A DNA stretch of 64,000 bases from Atrina japonica (lineage: Eukaryota; Mollusca; Bivalvia; Pterioida; Pinnidae), in assembly GCA_030159075.1 (NCBI GenBank), contig BROG01000552.1, positions 419,501 through 483,500 on the forward strand, in the 5' to 3' direction. Each line of letters opens with the position of its first letter. Positions within the stretch are counted from its first letter, which is position 1. Below, in pieces: positions 31,204 to 42,778 of this stretch. Both the position numbers and the translations under genes were made by a program. The notes under the pieces were generated by a model. It was not told the origin of the DNA. It worked only from the letters and a program-made list of their open reading frames with translations, and did no database searches.

Positions 31204-31949
31204 AATCATGTAAAGTGACGGGTAGTTTCAAAGATTAGTTTCCCGGGTTACAACCTTTGGTTCCATTTGCTAGAGGTGTGGGTTCAACAGTCATTATTCT
31301 CTCCAAGACCAATATCAAGACAAATATATTTGCTAACCAATAAGATGGGATAAAAACAAAAGTAAATATGTTACAGGAAGAACATTTTGATAGTAGGATA
31401 TACAGTTTAGGATATAACAATGTGAGAGAGGAAATACTTTTTTGGATGCTTCAAGGACACGTGCATATATATCAAGAGAGAAATTGTCGTGTACAAAAGT
31501 GATAATCTTCTTGTTTTTATTTTAATCAGACTGGTAAACATTGAAAAATTTTCATGGGGGAGATTTTTCAATTTCAATTTCATGGGGGAGATTCTAATTT
31601 GTATTAAGAATTAATAGGAAAATTAAAAATTTTCATGGGTGAGATATGCATTTTTCTTGAAGAAATTATCAAAACTTTACATAAAAAATTGGGAGTAAGT
31701 ATGAAATATTATGGACGGTGGTAACTAAAGAAACGACCTAGGAAAATCCCTACATTGCATTTAAACTTTTTAAATCTCATCTTCAGTTAAGACACGGGAG
31801 ATAAATAAAAGGCATGTCGTCTACTTTCAGATAAGAATATTATTATCCCTCTTCACCTTAAATTGATAACAAACGTTTGAATTAAACAACTAATTGACCA
31901 AAACACAGTCATGTCCTGTATCTATGAATGAATAAATCGTACTAAAGTT
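30167..31949. other. Intergenic AT-rich region
   Basis: It holds a CT-rich microsatellite (30532-30565), a TA microsatellite (31137-31201) and, near 30420-30460, a phrase (AACAAGATGTGCTTGTGAAA) that looks like an old dispersed repeat. Nothing else is recognisable. Confidence 0.6.
31137..31201. repeat. (TA)n microsatellite
   Basis: An uninterrupted TA run of about 65 bp. Tyr/Ile-rich open frames across it are artefacts of the repeat. Confidence 0.97.
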
Positions 31950-31959
31950 CACTTCTGCA

Positions 31960-34215
31960 CATAATCATTCAAAATTTGGGTGGTCGCCGAACACGTAACA
32001 GTATCGCGTACTTTGTAGAAGTTGTTTCAGTATGCTCATTGTTTGCATCACCATTTTCAATTTCATCACTTTGACCTTGATCAATCTCATCTGAAATAAC
32101 ATATAAATTTTTCTCCACCATAACTTTTCTGGCGCGAAATCAGTTGACAATTTGTTTTTCTTTGGTGCATGTTCGTCTTTTGTTTCTTGTACAATTTCTG
32201 GCATTTAGTACGAATTTTGCGATTGTATAACATTTCTGCTGGACTCTTTCTTCATGTGGCATACCTATATGTTGACAAAAATTGTGTTAATTCCTTTTTT
32301 CCAATCTTTCCCCTCTGTTTATGGAGTGCGTATTGCTTTTAACAAAGTACGAATCTTACGCTTTATCTCACCATTTTCTTGAGGTCAATATGGAGTTGTA
32401 CACGTATGTGCTTATAATTCGGATACTGTTTGAACTCTTTTCTTACAAACCGTGGACCATTGTCACTACGTTCACTATACGGTAATCTGTGTTTCGCGAA
32501 CATATTTTCCAAATGAATTATGATCATTTCACTAGTGATCTTTTTCATCATTGCGACCTCTTGGAATCTTGAATAATAATCAACAACTACAAATAAATGT
32601 TCTCCTGATGAGAACGATCCCATTAAATTTATAGCTAGACCTTGCCATGATACTGTATGTATGATTTCACACATTTTTTGGCTCCCTGTCCTCCAAACTT
32701 TTTCAAGATGTCGTTGTTTTGTACAGACTATCCCCTTGATGTCCCTTGTGTGCTAAGCGAATAGTATTTTTATATAGTATGAATACACCAGATCCTCTCA
32801 GTACTATGCCATTCACTAAAGATAGTTCTGATGCTATCGGTTTGATACGTCCACTTAGTATTCCTTTACCTGTATTGAGCCATCTCATTACTTCGCTAAT
32901 TTCGTGATCCTCTGATTCTTGCGGAAGGTCGGTGGTCTTTACCCGGGTAACCGGGGTTTCTCCTCCACCAATAAAAACTGGACGCCATCATATGACTGAA
33001 AAATTGTTGAGTATGGCGTAAAACAAAAAAATCAAATCAAATTAAAATCAAATCGTGATCCTCTGACGATTTCTTTCGAATTTCCTCAATAGTAAACGCT
33101 CTCGGTATGACATTTTCTGCAATGTTATTAACATAATTATCTGCTACCTTACATTTTTTACTTCTATAGTTCTGACATAATTTCGAAAGTATATCTGCAG
33201 CATTTTTCGGACCTGGTGTATATGTAATTCTGAATGTAGTATCATGATCCAATGTTCGATTCTTGCTGGTGGTTTTACTTTGTCGAATGTCAATGGTTTA
33301 TGATCCGTTATAATCTCAAAATTCATTCCATATATGTAGATATGATTTTTTTTTCACATGTATGGTGTGTATACCTTTTGATATTTGTCAACGATTTACT
33401 AGCATAACCTACAGGTTTGTAAGATCTATCGGGATGCTTCTGCATCAGTATGCCACGTAGACTAACAGAACTTGCGTCTACATCAACATTAGTGTCTGCC
33501 TTAGGGTTGTAATACGCCAAAGTATCGACGCTGATTAAAGTTTTTTCAGCTTGTCAAACGTATCCTGATGTCTCTTGATCCATCTCCAACTAACATTTTT
33601 CCTCGTTAGTTCGCGTAATGGTGCAGCTATTGTGGAAAAGTTAGGTATGAATCTACCATAATAATTTGCAAGTCCAAGGAAACTTCTTACTTTTGAACTA
33701 TTGTTTGGTATTTTAGTCTTTACTAGTGCATCGACCTTATCCTGATCCGGCTGAATACCTTAGAAGATACAATGTGTCCGAGAAACATGATTTTTGACAG
33801 ACCTAATCTGCATTTTTTCACGATTCAATGTTAGGTCTTTCCCAAGCAATGTCAAGCACTTTTGCCATTTTCTGTCGTGATCAGCTTGATCCTTCCCATA
33901 AACAACATGTCGTCTGACAAATTACGCACATTCATTTTTTTCATTCGCAGTCTTGTTATACTTGACCAATCACCCTCTGATATACTAGTATTTCTGATGT
34001 AGATGATATACCAAATATTAAACGTATTTCCCTCGACTCTTCATCTAGCTCAATTTGATGGTACCCCCATCGCAAATTGAGTTTTGAGAAAACCTTCCTC
34101 CCATTCATATCCTCCAACATTTCATCTACTGTTGGGATTGGATGATACCCAAGCTGACAGATTGTTAACTTTAACAATTATATCAAGTCGATCAAGTTTA
34201 TCCAACTTTTCCCGT
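31960..34215 (-). pseudogene. Decayed Ty3/Gypsy-type retrotransposon pol
   Basis: On the minus strand, and in pol order, I see reverse transcriptase (33956-34177, with FSKLNLRWGYHQIEL, and an SDD catalytic box near 33910-33950), RNase H (33144-33520, with DVDASSVSLRGIL and FEIITDHKPLT), an integrase zinc-binding remnant (about 32730-32770, AHKGHQGD) and an integrase core (32363-32674, with FVVVDYYSRFQEV and SERSDNGPRF). These lie in different frames with stops between them, so the element is dead. No long terminal repeats, gag or protease were recognised, so it is truncated. A SINE is inserted in it. Confidence 0.9.
32916..33052 (+). mobile_element. 5'-truncated family 2 SINE nested in the Gypsy relic
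   Basis: It begins within the family body (TTCTTGCGGAAGGTCGGTGG) and runs through CTCCTCCACCAATAAAAAC to an AAATCAAATCAAATTAAAA tail. A perfect 14-bp target duplication, TCGTGATCCTCTGA, flanks it at 32902-32915 and 33053-33066. It is nearly identical to the copy at 20305-20542, so it inserted after the Gypsy element and fairly recently. Confidence 0.95.
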
Positions 34216-36092
34216 CAATGAGGGGCGTAAATTGTTTTTTTTTTTTTTTTTGGGGGGGGGGGGGGGACAAGACGCCATGCGCGTAAAAATGGTGTGTTCT
34301 TTATGCAGTGGTGTTGGAAGTGAATCCAAAGGTGGTTAGGTTTGAGGCTGGTGACATTAATAAAACTTGTTTACACTCTAAAATATAAAATTTAAACTTA
34401 AATTAAAACTGATATGCAATGCATACCTCAGCAATAGTAGAGTGATGATTTCAGCAATAGTAGAGTGATGATTTCAAGCTGGACTGGTGTTAATCTTAAA
34501 TAAAGTCGCACAGCGGAGCGGGGAGCGAAATTTTTTGGAAATTTGTCTTTTATTTTTCGACATTTTGTAGAAAAATTAAAGGTTTTACACCTATTTTAAC
34601 AACTTTAGGCAGCACTCATCACTGCACATATTTCTAAGTGTTTGATTAATTGTGGGACAATATTTCATTAATGGGTAGGGTTTTTCGCATTTTTCAGATA
34701 GTTTTTGTTTAATTTGGAACCCCTTTTTCCTGCATCCAGACGCGAAAATAAGCATAGCAATCCGCTAATAAACCATTTTAATTATCCTTCTCAAAAGAAG
34801 GTTGGGTCAGCAAAAAAAAAATACTAAAATCGGGACAGAATTTTGGACTTGTATCATCCATACATTGAATTATGACGTCTTTATCGTTTAAAATATCATC
34901 GATGGATTAATTTTGAAGCCCGATGAGGTATCCTGTAGCTTCCAGATACAAAAATCGCCATTTCCCCGCGGTCAAGAGTATGCGTCCCAGAAATGTTCAA
35001 TCATTAAAGCCCAGAGAGATAATTATCACATTGCGACTCGTTTTCATTCCGGCCAAATATTGCATTAAATTGACATGTGTGTCATTTATCAAAAAAGGCG
35101 TAAACATTTTGGTAATAATAAGTACGGATCCCGGAAAATCAATTATTCAAGAATTATTACTCTGCTTTGAAATAAAAACAAGTACATGTACCTAAATTTA
35201 AAAAAAAAAGCGGCTGTGTGATAAAAAAAAATACGTCAAAATGTGGGATGGCACAAACATAACTGTGACCTGTGACCCCCCCCCCCCCTCCAGTTTCAAA
35301 AGTGGGGGACGTTCGTCGTGCTCGTTTATCTGACATGTGATAATTTTTGCAAAATCTCCCGTTTTCCCGCATTTATTGCAAATTTTATCTCTGGATACTA
35401 TGCACTCTTTCGCAATATATTCCTTCCTTCCACGTCGAAAACATGTGGTATCATTTTTATTAGCTCACCTGAGACGAAGGCTCAAGTGAGTAATTGTATT
35501 AACTCCCCGTCCGTTGGTCACTAAACTTTTAATATTTTCTACTTCTTCTCTGAAACCACTGAAGGGATTTTGACGAAACTTGACAGGAAGTGCTCAAGGT
35601 CCTCTACCAAGTTTGTTCTTTTCAGCGAGATTGGCCCAGGGTGGATCCAGGGGTGCAGAATAGGTCCCAAAAGGTACCCCTCTTTAAAAATCTTCTCCAG
35701 AACCGCTGCATGAATTCAATTGTCTCTGAGTGATCTACATGGATATATGATTCAAGTTTGAATTTTTCATAGAAATCGGAATATTAATTTTTGACACGGT
35801 TTGTTCTTTCTTCTTCAATATTTTTTTTTTAGGTCTTTTCAGACTTGGTCATTTTCATTCACTTTTGCATGATTTCCTCGATTATATCCCTTGTATTCAC
35901 TTTGATGCCTTCATTTAATGTGTTTTACTTGTAATTAGGTGAAGAAATGTTTTGTGCAAGAAGTCTAAATGTAATTTCTAGAATTTTTTTAGACTGGAAA
36001 AAAGAGAGGGTGCAATTGTCACACTATCAGCTTTTGTTTCAAAACCACTGAAAGAAATTTGACAAAACTTTACAGGAAGCATCTCTACCAAT
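34216..36092. other. Intergenic repeat-rich region
   Basis: It has a T run followed by a G run (34229-34266), a short direct repeat (TTTCAGCAATAGTAGAGTGATGA, about 34430-34475), a C run (35278-35290), and from about 35460 a dispersed repeat starting TTAGCTCACCTGAGACGAAGG followed by GGATTTTGACGAAACTTGAC. The latter phrase recurs near 36050-36080. No gene is supported. Confidence 0.55.
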
Positions 36093-36270
36093 TTGATAGT
36101 TTTCATCCACTTCGGCCCGGGATGGATCCACACTTTTCAGTGTCGATTTCAACAGAAGCATCTACCTCTTCATTGGACACTAGCAAGTTTAAACGATCTT
36201 GGTGAAAGAAATAACGGACCCGAGTTATGGCTAGTGTTCGAAGAGGATGACAGGCAGACCACAGACGGGA

Positions 36271-36409
36271 TTGTAAATTTTATCTGTAAATTAAAATCAA
36301 ACACCCCATTGTCGTGGACAAACACCTTTAAAGAACTTTATGGGTGTTTCAACTTTGTCGATCAGGTAATGGGTGTTTGACTCTTGATTTTAACTTACAG
36401 ATAAAATTT
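36271..36409. repeat. Inverted repeat, about 38-nt arms
   Basis: AAATTTTATCTGTAAATTAA at the left arm (from 36274) pairs with TTAACTTACAGATAAAATTT at the right arm (ending 36409). Arms continue inward through ATCAAACACCC/GGGTGTTTGA with a few mismatches and a six-base bulge. The loop is about 60 nt. It is probably another foldback element. Confidence 0.7.
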
Positions 36410-36711
36410 CCAAGTCTTTTGGACAGTCAAAAAAAAAACGGTCGCGACAGAATCCCCAAAGGGATTAGTGGATAGACACCTTTTAGTAAATTCTGTTGAA
36501 AAGAAACCGGCGTTAAAAATTGAAAAAAACGAAGTTTAAGTTTGCCTCAATATTGGAGCAACAAATAGCCCTGGATTGATTTTTAAAAATGCACAAAACG
36601 GTCAGCAGTTAATAGCCTTGTTTTAAATGAAGTGAAATAATTAAAAGTAATGTCAACTTAAAATATAATGTGTTTTATTGCATTTCATCCAGCGGATTCT
36701 CTTTTAACAAG

Positions 36712-36785
<74 letters not shown>
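36712..36785. repeat. (CA)n(TA)n compound microsatellite
   Basis: About 35 bp of CA repeats run directly into about 38 bp of TA repeats. Confidence 0.95.
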
Positions 36786-36788
<3 letters not shown>

Positions 36789-36792
36789 CATA

Positions 36793-36925
36793 CATAGGCG
36801 TCGGAAGCAAATTGAGAGTGTGGGGGCTAACCCAACTTAAAACACACACACGCCAGAAACGTCTAGGCTAAGCCCCAATTTTCAACACATGCCTATCTTT
36901 GCAAAAAAGGGGGGCTTAGCCTATA
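36793..36925. mobile_element. Small inverted-repeat element, family M2, copy 1
   Basis: It begins CATAGGCGTCGGAAGCAAAT and contains CGCCAGAAACGTCT and AGCCCCAATTTT. This is the reverse of the copy at 41013-41186. Its far end is lost in a (TA)n run. No coding capacity. Confidence 0.7.
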
Positions 36926-36928
36926 TAA

Positions 36929-36930
<2 letters not shown>

Positions 36931-36975
<45 letters not shown>
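36931..36975. repeat. (TA)n microsatellite
   Basis: A TA run of about 45 bp abutting the truncated M2 element. Confidence 0.95.
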
Positions 36976-36976
<1 letters not shown>

Positions 36977-37644
36977 ACGAGTAAAAGTTCGTGGCTGGCT
37001 AGTAAAATGTCTGGCTAACTGGCCAAATGAAGAGTGGATTTTTTTTAGTGTTGTAGAGCCTTGTAAATAAATGATGCCTATCGGTGAGAATGAGTGAAAA
37101 TGATTTACGCCACATGGTTTACAAATTGTATACTATCATGAAAATAACATGAACATCATATACGGTTATAGCAACATAGAATTGTCTTTTACCTACCCTG
37201 TGCAGAGTCAAACACCTATTTTAATGGAAAGTGAATTTTCCGACTCAACATTTGCAAAGATCCGGGTAAGTAATATTCTAAACAGAAAATTCAAAGATGG
37301 ATGTTAAAATCGGGACACCGGTAACAGTACAACAGTACTCAAATTTGAGTACGTACTCAATGAATTTTTTAATATTTATGAAGTTTTCTGAAAATAATAA
37401 AAAATTTATATCATTATTTACAACAGTACGCCGTCAATATACAAACATGTCCAATTACAGTACTGAGTAAATTTGGTGACTTCGGGCCCTGATCGGCTGA
37501 TGCAGTGAGATATACCTCAATATTTTTTGTCCACTTAATCCACCTTTGTGACACACTAGCTTCATTTCCACCGACATCAAAATGACTACAAGCATTTAAT
37601 TGAAGTGCTTTTGTCATACTTTACTTCAGAGTGATTTTTTTTAT

Positions 37645-37925
37645 TGTTTTGTTTTTTGTTTGTTTTTTTGTTTATAACGTCCCACTCGAAAATTTTTCAC
37701 TCATATGGAGACGTCAACTAAAGCCGGTGAAGGGCTTCAAGTTTTGTCCTATGCTCGGCACTTGCGGCCATTGAGCAGTGAGGGTTCTTTAATGTGCCTG
37801 CTGTGCCTACTCGGGACCTCGGTTTTTACTGTCTCATTCTAAGGACAGGAAACCAACTTGCCACCGACTGGACTCGAACTCACGATCAAGAGTCGATCGC
37901 GCTACCGACTGAGTCAGGTCGGCTC
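37645..37925 (-). mobile_element. tRNA-derived SINE, family 1 (reverse), near full length
   Basis: On the minus strand, a head with box A (GACTCAGTCGGTAGCGCG) and box B (AGTTCGAGTCC) is followed by the whole family body, including TTAAAGAACCCTCACTGCTC and GGCCGCAAGTGCCGAGCAT, and by a tail of imperfect AAACAAAAAACAA. No target duplication was resolved. Confidence 0.9.
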
Positions 37926-38179
37926 TTTAATCCTCGTCGCCAATGTAATGTCACCATTTGTCTTCATAGAACATGATGCTCTAAGCATGTACACAGATTA
38001 ACACCACGCCAGTCTTTTCTAACTAAGCAAAGCTACATACATTTAAAATAGCCACAGAGCTGTCAACATTGTTTACCCCAACATCATTGTTGGTTCTCTC
38101 TTCTTTTACTATTTGTACTTTATTTACAGTAACAAATAAATGCTTTACACAGGCATAAAAAAACTTATACATGTGTATT

Positions 38180-40707
38180 CCAATTCAGTTTATTCATTTA
38201 ACTGCCTTAAGCCTTACGGCTCATCAGCATAAACATAGAGTATAATATACAATGTTGTGAACATGCACATATACACACATATATACATGTGCAATACATA
38301 TAAATAAATAATTATATACCAATTAAATTGAGAAAGTACATAAAGTAGATCAAGAGTGATCAAGAGTAGACATGAAAATGAAAATGGAGGAAGAACACTG
38401 AAATAAATCAATTATTTTTCCTCTGTGCAAAGGCATTGGTAATAAACCTAGCTAGGTTACACAATTTTGTTTTATTTTTAATACCTAATAAACATAGAAG
38501 GTCTTTTGTAGTAATATTTATTTATGTATTTAGACCTTAAATCTGTATAGAAAGGGCATATAAAAGGAAATGAAATTCATCCTCAACTTCATGACTGAAC
38601 ACTTTTCACATATTCTGTCTTCTCTTGGGATATTTCTGTATCTACCTTGTTCTATCATTAATTCATGTGAGGACGTCTAAATTGTGCAAGTGAAAAAATG
38701 TACTTCTCAGGTAAAGACTTACGGATATAATATTGTATCATATGAGTATCTGTTAAATACTTATAAAGGTAACATTTACTAGAGTTTTCAAAGTATGCAT
38801 TCATTTCTTGAATGAATAAATCATTTAAAACAGTATTTACTTGTGCAATAAAAACTTAACCATTGGGAACATACTGGTTATACCAAACATAGCCAAAGCC
38901 AAGAGATAAAAGCAACTCTTTGACTTGATGTAACCAGTTTTGAGACTCAATATTTTTTTAAACATGTCCTCATACATTCCTTTCAAAATAATATTATTAG
39001 TATTTAATAATTTAACCCAATATTTCTGAATTCTCATTTTTCTACTTATCATTAATGGAAATCTGCCTATTTCTGCATAAAGCATAAAATTTGGAGTACA
39101 ATTTTTTAACCTCAAAATTCTCTTACAAAAATCTGTATGTATTTTCTCTATATCTTTGGCTATATTAAATCCCCAAACTTCACATCCATAATTTAAAACA
39201 CTTGAGACATAAGTATCAAAAACATGTAGTTTAGTTTCAACATTCAAGCATTCATCCTTACAAGTTTTCAGTATACTAAACATACATTTTCTTCCTTGTT
39301 GACTTAAAATATGTTGTGTTCGGGTGAATTTTCCATTATATAATAGAGTAATCCCTAAATAATTAAAACAATCAACAATTTCAATTGGTTTTTGATCATA
39401 TTTCCATTTTGCTTTTTTAGCAATTCTACCATTATTTCTAAATACTACAATTTTGGTTTTGTTTACATTTACCAAATTATGCAGTACACATGTAAATTAT
39501 CCAGTAAATTTTGTAGACCAGAAATAGATTCAGAGAAAAGGACAGTATCATCAGCATACATGATTAAAATAAAGACAGATCTCTTAGTTCTACACTTTCA
39601 CAATTGCTGTATAACATGTGATTTTCAAGATCATTGATATAAAGAGAGAACAAAAAGGGAGACAACCCTTCACCCTTCACCCCAATCCATTTGGGACACT
39701 GAAAAAATCTGATTTTACACAATCATGTCTAATGCATGATTTAATATTATTATATAAAGATTTTATAATCGTGAACATTTTCCCTGTTACCAGGGATCTA
39801 CCCAGTTTATAAAGTAACTTTTTTTCTATTTATAATATCAAAGGCTTTTTCATAATCAATAAAACAGCAATACAGCTTCTTTTTTTGTAAAATCATTTTG
39901 TTACCTAAACAATGGAGAGCAAAAATCGCATCAGTGGTAACAAGATCCTGTTTAAAACCAAATTGTGCATCAGATATTACATCATTTTTATAAGACCAAT
40001 CAAGTAATCGATTATTCAATACCGATGTAAACAGTTTTGACAGACAGCTAACTTGTCTGCCATAAAGTCTCTAATAATGCGCTCTGTTGTCTCGGGCGTT
40101 TCGTCTTGTGCCTCGGGGATATGTGAGAAAACTAGGTTGTCCCTCATCGAACGTGCCTTGATGTCAGAAATCTCCCATTTTAACTGCTCATTTCTCTGTT
40201 CCAAAGCTTCCATTCGGTCGTCCATACTTCCCATTTGAAATTCTAAATTTTCTGTTCGTTCTTGAACGACATTCACCAATTCGTTTGTCTTTTTTACACT
40301 CTCCTGGATTTCTTTGGTGATTTTACAAAGTTTCATTTCAACTGAATCTACTTTCTTTTCAACACTTTCAAGCTTTTCAATACGTTTTGCAATAGAGTCA
40401 ACTTTGGTCGAAAGCACTTTAACACTCTTGACCAATGCATCGGCCCAAGGTGGGGGGTGTCCTGGTCATTATTATCATGGATAACACGAGCTGGTGTAGA
40501 TGTCCGCTGTACAGAGTGTACATTCCCTGGTGTATTTATTCCAACAGGTAAATCAACTCTGTGTGTAGTGTCTCCATACAATATCTGGTGCGAAGCACTT
40601 AAAACGTTACTTAAATTCACTTGACTATTGTTCGCCGGTTCACTGGCGGTACTACTGTCTGAATTTGGCGCCTCTTTTCGTTTTTTAGATCCTCTGTTTC
40701 GTCCCAT
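38180..40707 (-). pseudogene. Decayed LINE: ORF1-like region joined to reverse transcriptase
   Basis: Read on the minus strand, 40707-40348 opens an ORF1-like basic N-terminus (MGRNRGSKKRKE). A frameshift leads into 40435-40050, a long coiled coil (repeated E/K/L heptads) followed by RSMRDNLVFSHIPE, typical of LINE ORF1 RNA-binding domains. From about 40050 the sequence becomes reverse transcriptase: AQFGFK...TTDAIFAL, FIDYEKAFD, then a YADD catalytic box at 39547-39558, and a thumb/C-terminal region (38837-39475, with NYLGITL and NYGCEVWG). No endonuclease domain is visible. Frameshifts and stops show it is dead. It resembles jockey/CR1-like elements; the clade is uncertain. The 3' limit near 38180 is approximate. 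Confidence 0.88.
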
Positions 40708-40892
40708 ACTTATTTAAAGACATAGGATGGAATAACTACTGTTATTTACTGCCAACTAGGAGAAGCCCTAGAATATGAATCCATAGTAGATATCTCCTGG
40801 CAAACCCTATACAACTTAAATTTAAACCAAATCTACCGGAGCTTACAAAACATGTCTACTCTCGTGAACGATCACTCACTCAGACATTTTAT

Positions 40893-41013
40893 GAAAATAA
40901 GATCAGGTCCAATGTGATATTCATATACAAATAGTGAGGTTGAGTTAATCAATTGCAAGTGAAAAAGTGCCAAACCTGGGTTTCTCAAGCAATTTTCACA
41001 AAATATATAATTC
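40893..41013. mobile_element. Foldback MITE, family M1, copy 2
   Basis: It carries GGTCCAATGTGATATTCATA, GAGTTAATCAATTGCAAGTG and a terminal ATTTTCACAAAATATATAAT. It matches the reverse complement of the copy at 20952-21121 along its length and closely matches the start at 55062. The M2 element abuts it. Confidence 0.75.
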
Positions 41014-41186
41014 ATAGGCGTCGGAACCAGGGGGGCTTAGCCCCCCCACTTTTTTTGCAAAGATAGACATAGGTGTTAAAAATTGGGGCTTAGCCCCAGA
41101 CGTTTCTGGTGTGTGTATGTGTTTTAAGTTGCCCGCCGGTTTAGCCCTCCCCCCCCCCCACTTTCAATTTGCTTCCGACGCTGATG
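41013..41186. mobile_element. Small inverted-repeat element, family M2, copy 2
   Basis: The termini are CATAGGCGTCGGAA and the complement of CATCAGCGTCGGAAG (about 12 of 14 match). Inside are GGGGGGCTTAGCCCCCCC and AATTGGGGCTTAGCCCC, themselves palindromic. It is the inverse of 36793-36925. Confidence 0.75.
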
Positions 41187-41218
41187 TAATTACGGAAGCG
41201 TATTATGCTCACCTACCG

Positions 41219-41340
41219 AAATATTTTTCTTGAGAGTGAAAATATTTTATCTGGCGGTCGCCACTTAATTATCTGGAGACCTTCACATAATTATCTGCCA
41301 AAATATTTTTCTTGAGAGTGAAAATATTTTATCTGGCGGC
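41219..41340 (+). repeat. 82-bp direct duplication plus (GA)n
   Basis: ATATTTTTCTTGAGAGTGAA followed by AATATTTTATCTGGCGG occurs at about 41220 and again at about 41302. A GA microsatellite follows at 41357-41380. Confidence 0.85.
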
Positions 41341-42099
41341 TGCTGGATAATTAAGGGGAGAGAGAGAGAGAGAGAGAGACGTCGTTTTGTTCAGCAAAAA
41401 CTTTTAATACTGTTCTTTTAATTTCTATTAAAACTGATTGTACAAAATATTTACTTGGTAACTATTTATATTACAGTCACTTATCTGGTGCTTTATATAC
41501 TTATTGGTATTTTTAGATACGAGTACACGGAGTACTGTAGGCTATTCCCTTCATATATTTTCACTCTTTAGTTAATAAGTTTGTCGATGTGAACACTTAT
41601 TTATGACTCATAAATGAGTAAAATAATTGTGTGTCTGAACGCTTTAAATGTCCTATCGGGGGCATGTGAAATTAAAAAATTTCCATCGGAGAACATTTGC
41701 CTACCTCTACCCCTTCGCATTTGTTGCTAGGAGTATTGCTGACACAACCTTCTTTGAGAGATGGATAATATAAAAATTAACTTTAGTTTAAAGATCTATA
41801 AGTTGCGGTAAACTTAAAATATTAGGTTTCAATATTCTTGAAAGACTCCTTGTTTGATTTAAGGTTAATGTCCTGGAACCAGAAGCATGGTCCTGTAGGC
41901 TGGGGCCTATAAATATAATAGAGATCTGTTATAATAGGCCTATACATGTCTCTGATGGAACTTACAATAAACATTTTAAATAAAAAATCTGTTTCGGGGT
42001 GACAAATTACCAAAATTGACTTTTAAGTCGCGACAAAGCTTCAGTAGATAGGCATTCTATAAGAGAGTTTGGTTGTTTTATTTATTCTTACATATCCGC

Positions 42100-42778
42100 C
42101 CTATCATTGAGTTGTGCGGTGACCTCACTTTAAATTTCCCGCTTTCTGGTTTTGCCAATGTCATTCCCACAGTTCAGTGCGCAGTAACGAGCATGCGTGT
42201 CATATGTATTGCAAATGGCGGCACTTGTTATTGTTCCATGGCGTTGAAGATACAATCACATTTTAAGTGATTCTTGTCACCCACGAAGGTTAGTGGAGTG
42301 AAGATAGACCCATGCATGTTAAAAAATTACATTTGATTACCCCTATCTATATGACAGTAATTATGTTGCTCTCCGCATTATGACTGTAAATAGTCTGAGC
42401 CAGGCGAGGTGTTGTACGGTGGGGTTCTCATGACATCACTCCCTTATTTCGCATCAAATATGCTAGATGTTTATATCAGTTGCAGATGATTCTGCGTGCA
42501 TACAATTGTACATTTACACTTTTATATTACGCCATTTTAAATTTTAACCTGCATTCAAAACATCCGTGATCCAATTGCTTTGTATTTAATGTTGACACAA
42601 GATAAGACTTTCGGTCGGCCTCTTCCGGTCAAATTATGCAGAAAGATGAAATTTCTATTTCCGTATCTGTTTTAGTCGTAAGCTGAAGACATCGTTGCAA
42701 TTTTTGTCTTCTTACTAGTCGTAATAGTGCAACGTTACCAGAAATTTTGCACGTCCATACTAATCTGTATCGCATTAG
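42100..42778 (+). promoter_or_regulatory. Probable NCOA6 promoter and non-coding first exon
   Basis: This is a CpG-richer, transposon-free stretch between the repeat-rich intergenic DNA and the first coding exon. A strong donor, AG|GTAAGATT, lies at 42778/42779. YY1-like motifs occur at 42212-42222 (CAAATGGCGGC) and just past the donor at 42797-42808 (AAGATGGCTGCC). Such motifs are typical near start sites of broadly expressed genes. The start site itself and the linkage to NCOA6 are inferred. Confidence 0.4.

Noticed and set aside
31024..31209. Ile/Tyr-repeat ORFs here and at 21154-21375
   Set aside because: They are TA microsatellites in translation.
36093..36380. 95-aa + strand ORF as a gene
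   Set aside because: Partly within an inverted repeat and dispersed repeat sequence; no homology recognised and no splice partners.
42073..42270. 65-aa ORF at the inferred NCOA6 promoter
   Set aside because: No similarity to NCOA6 N-termini; more likely 5' flank or non-coding exon.
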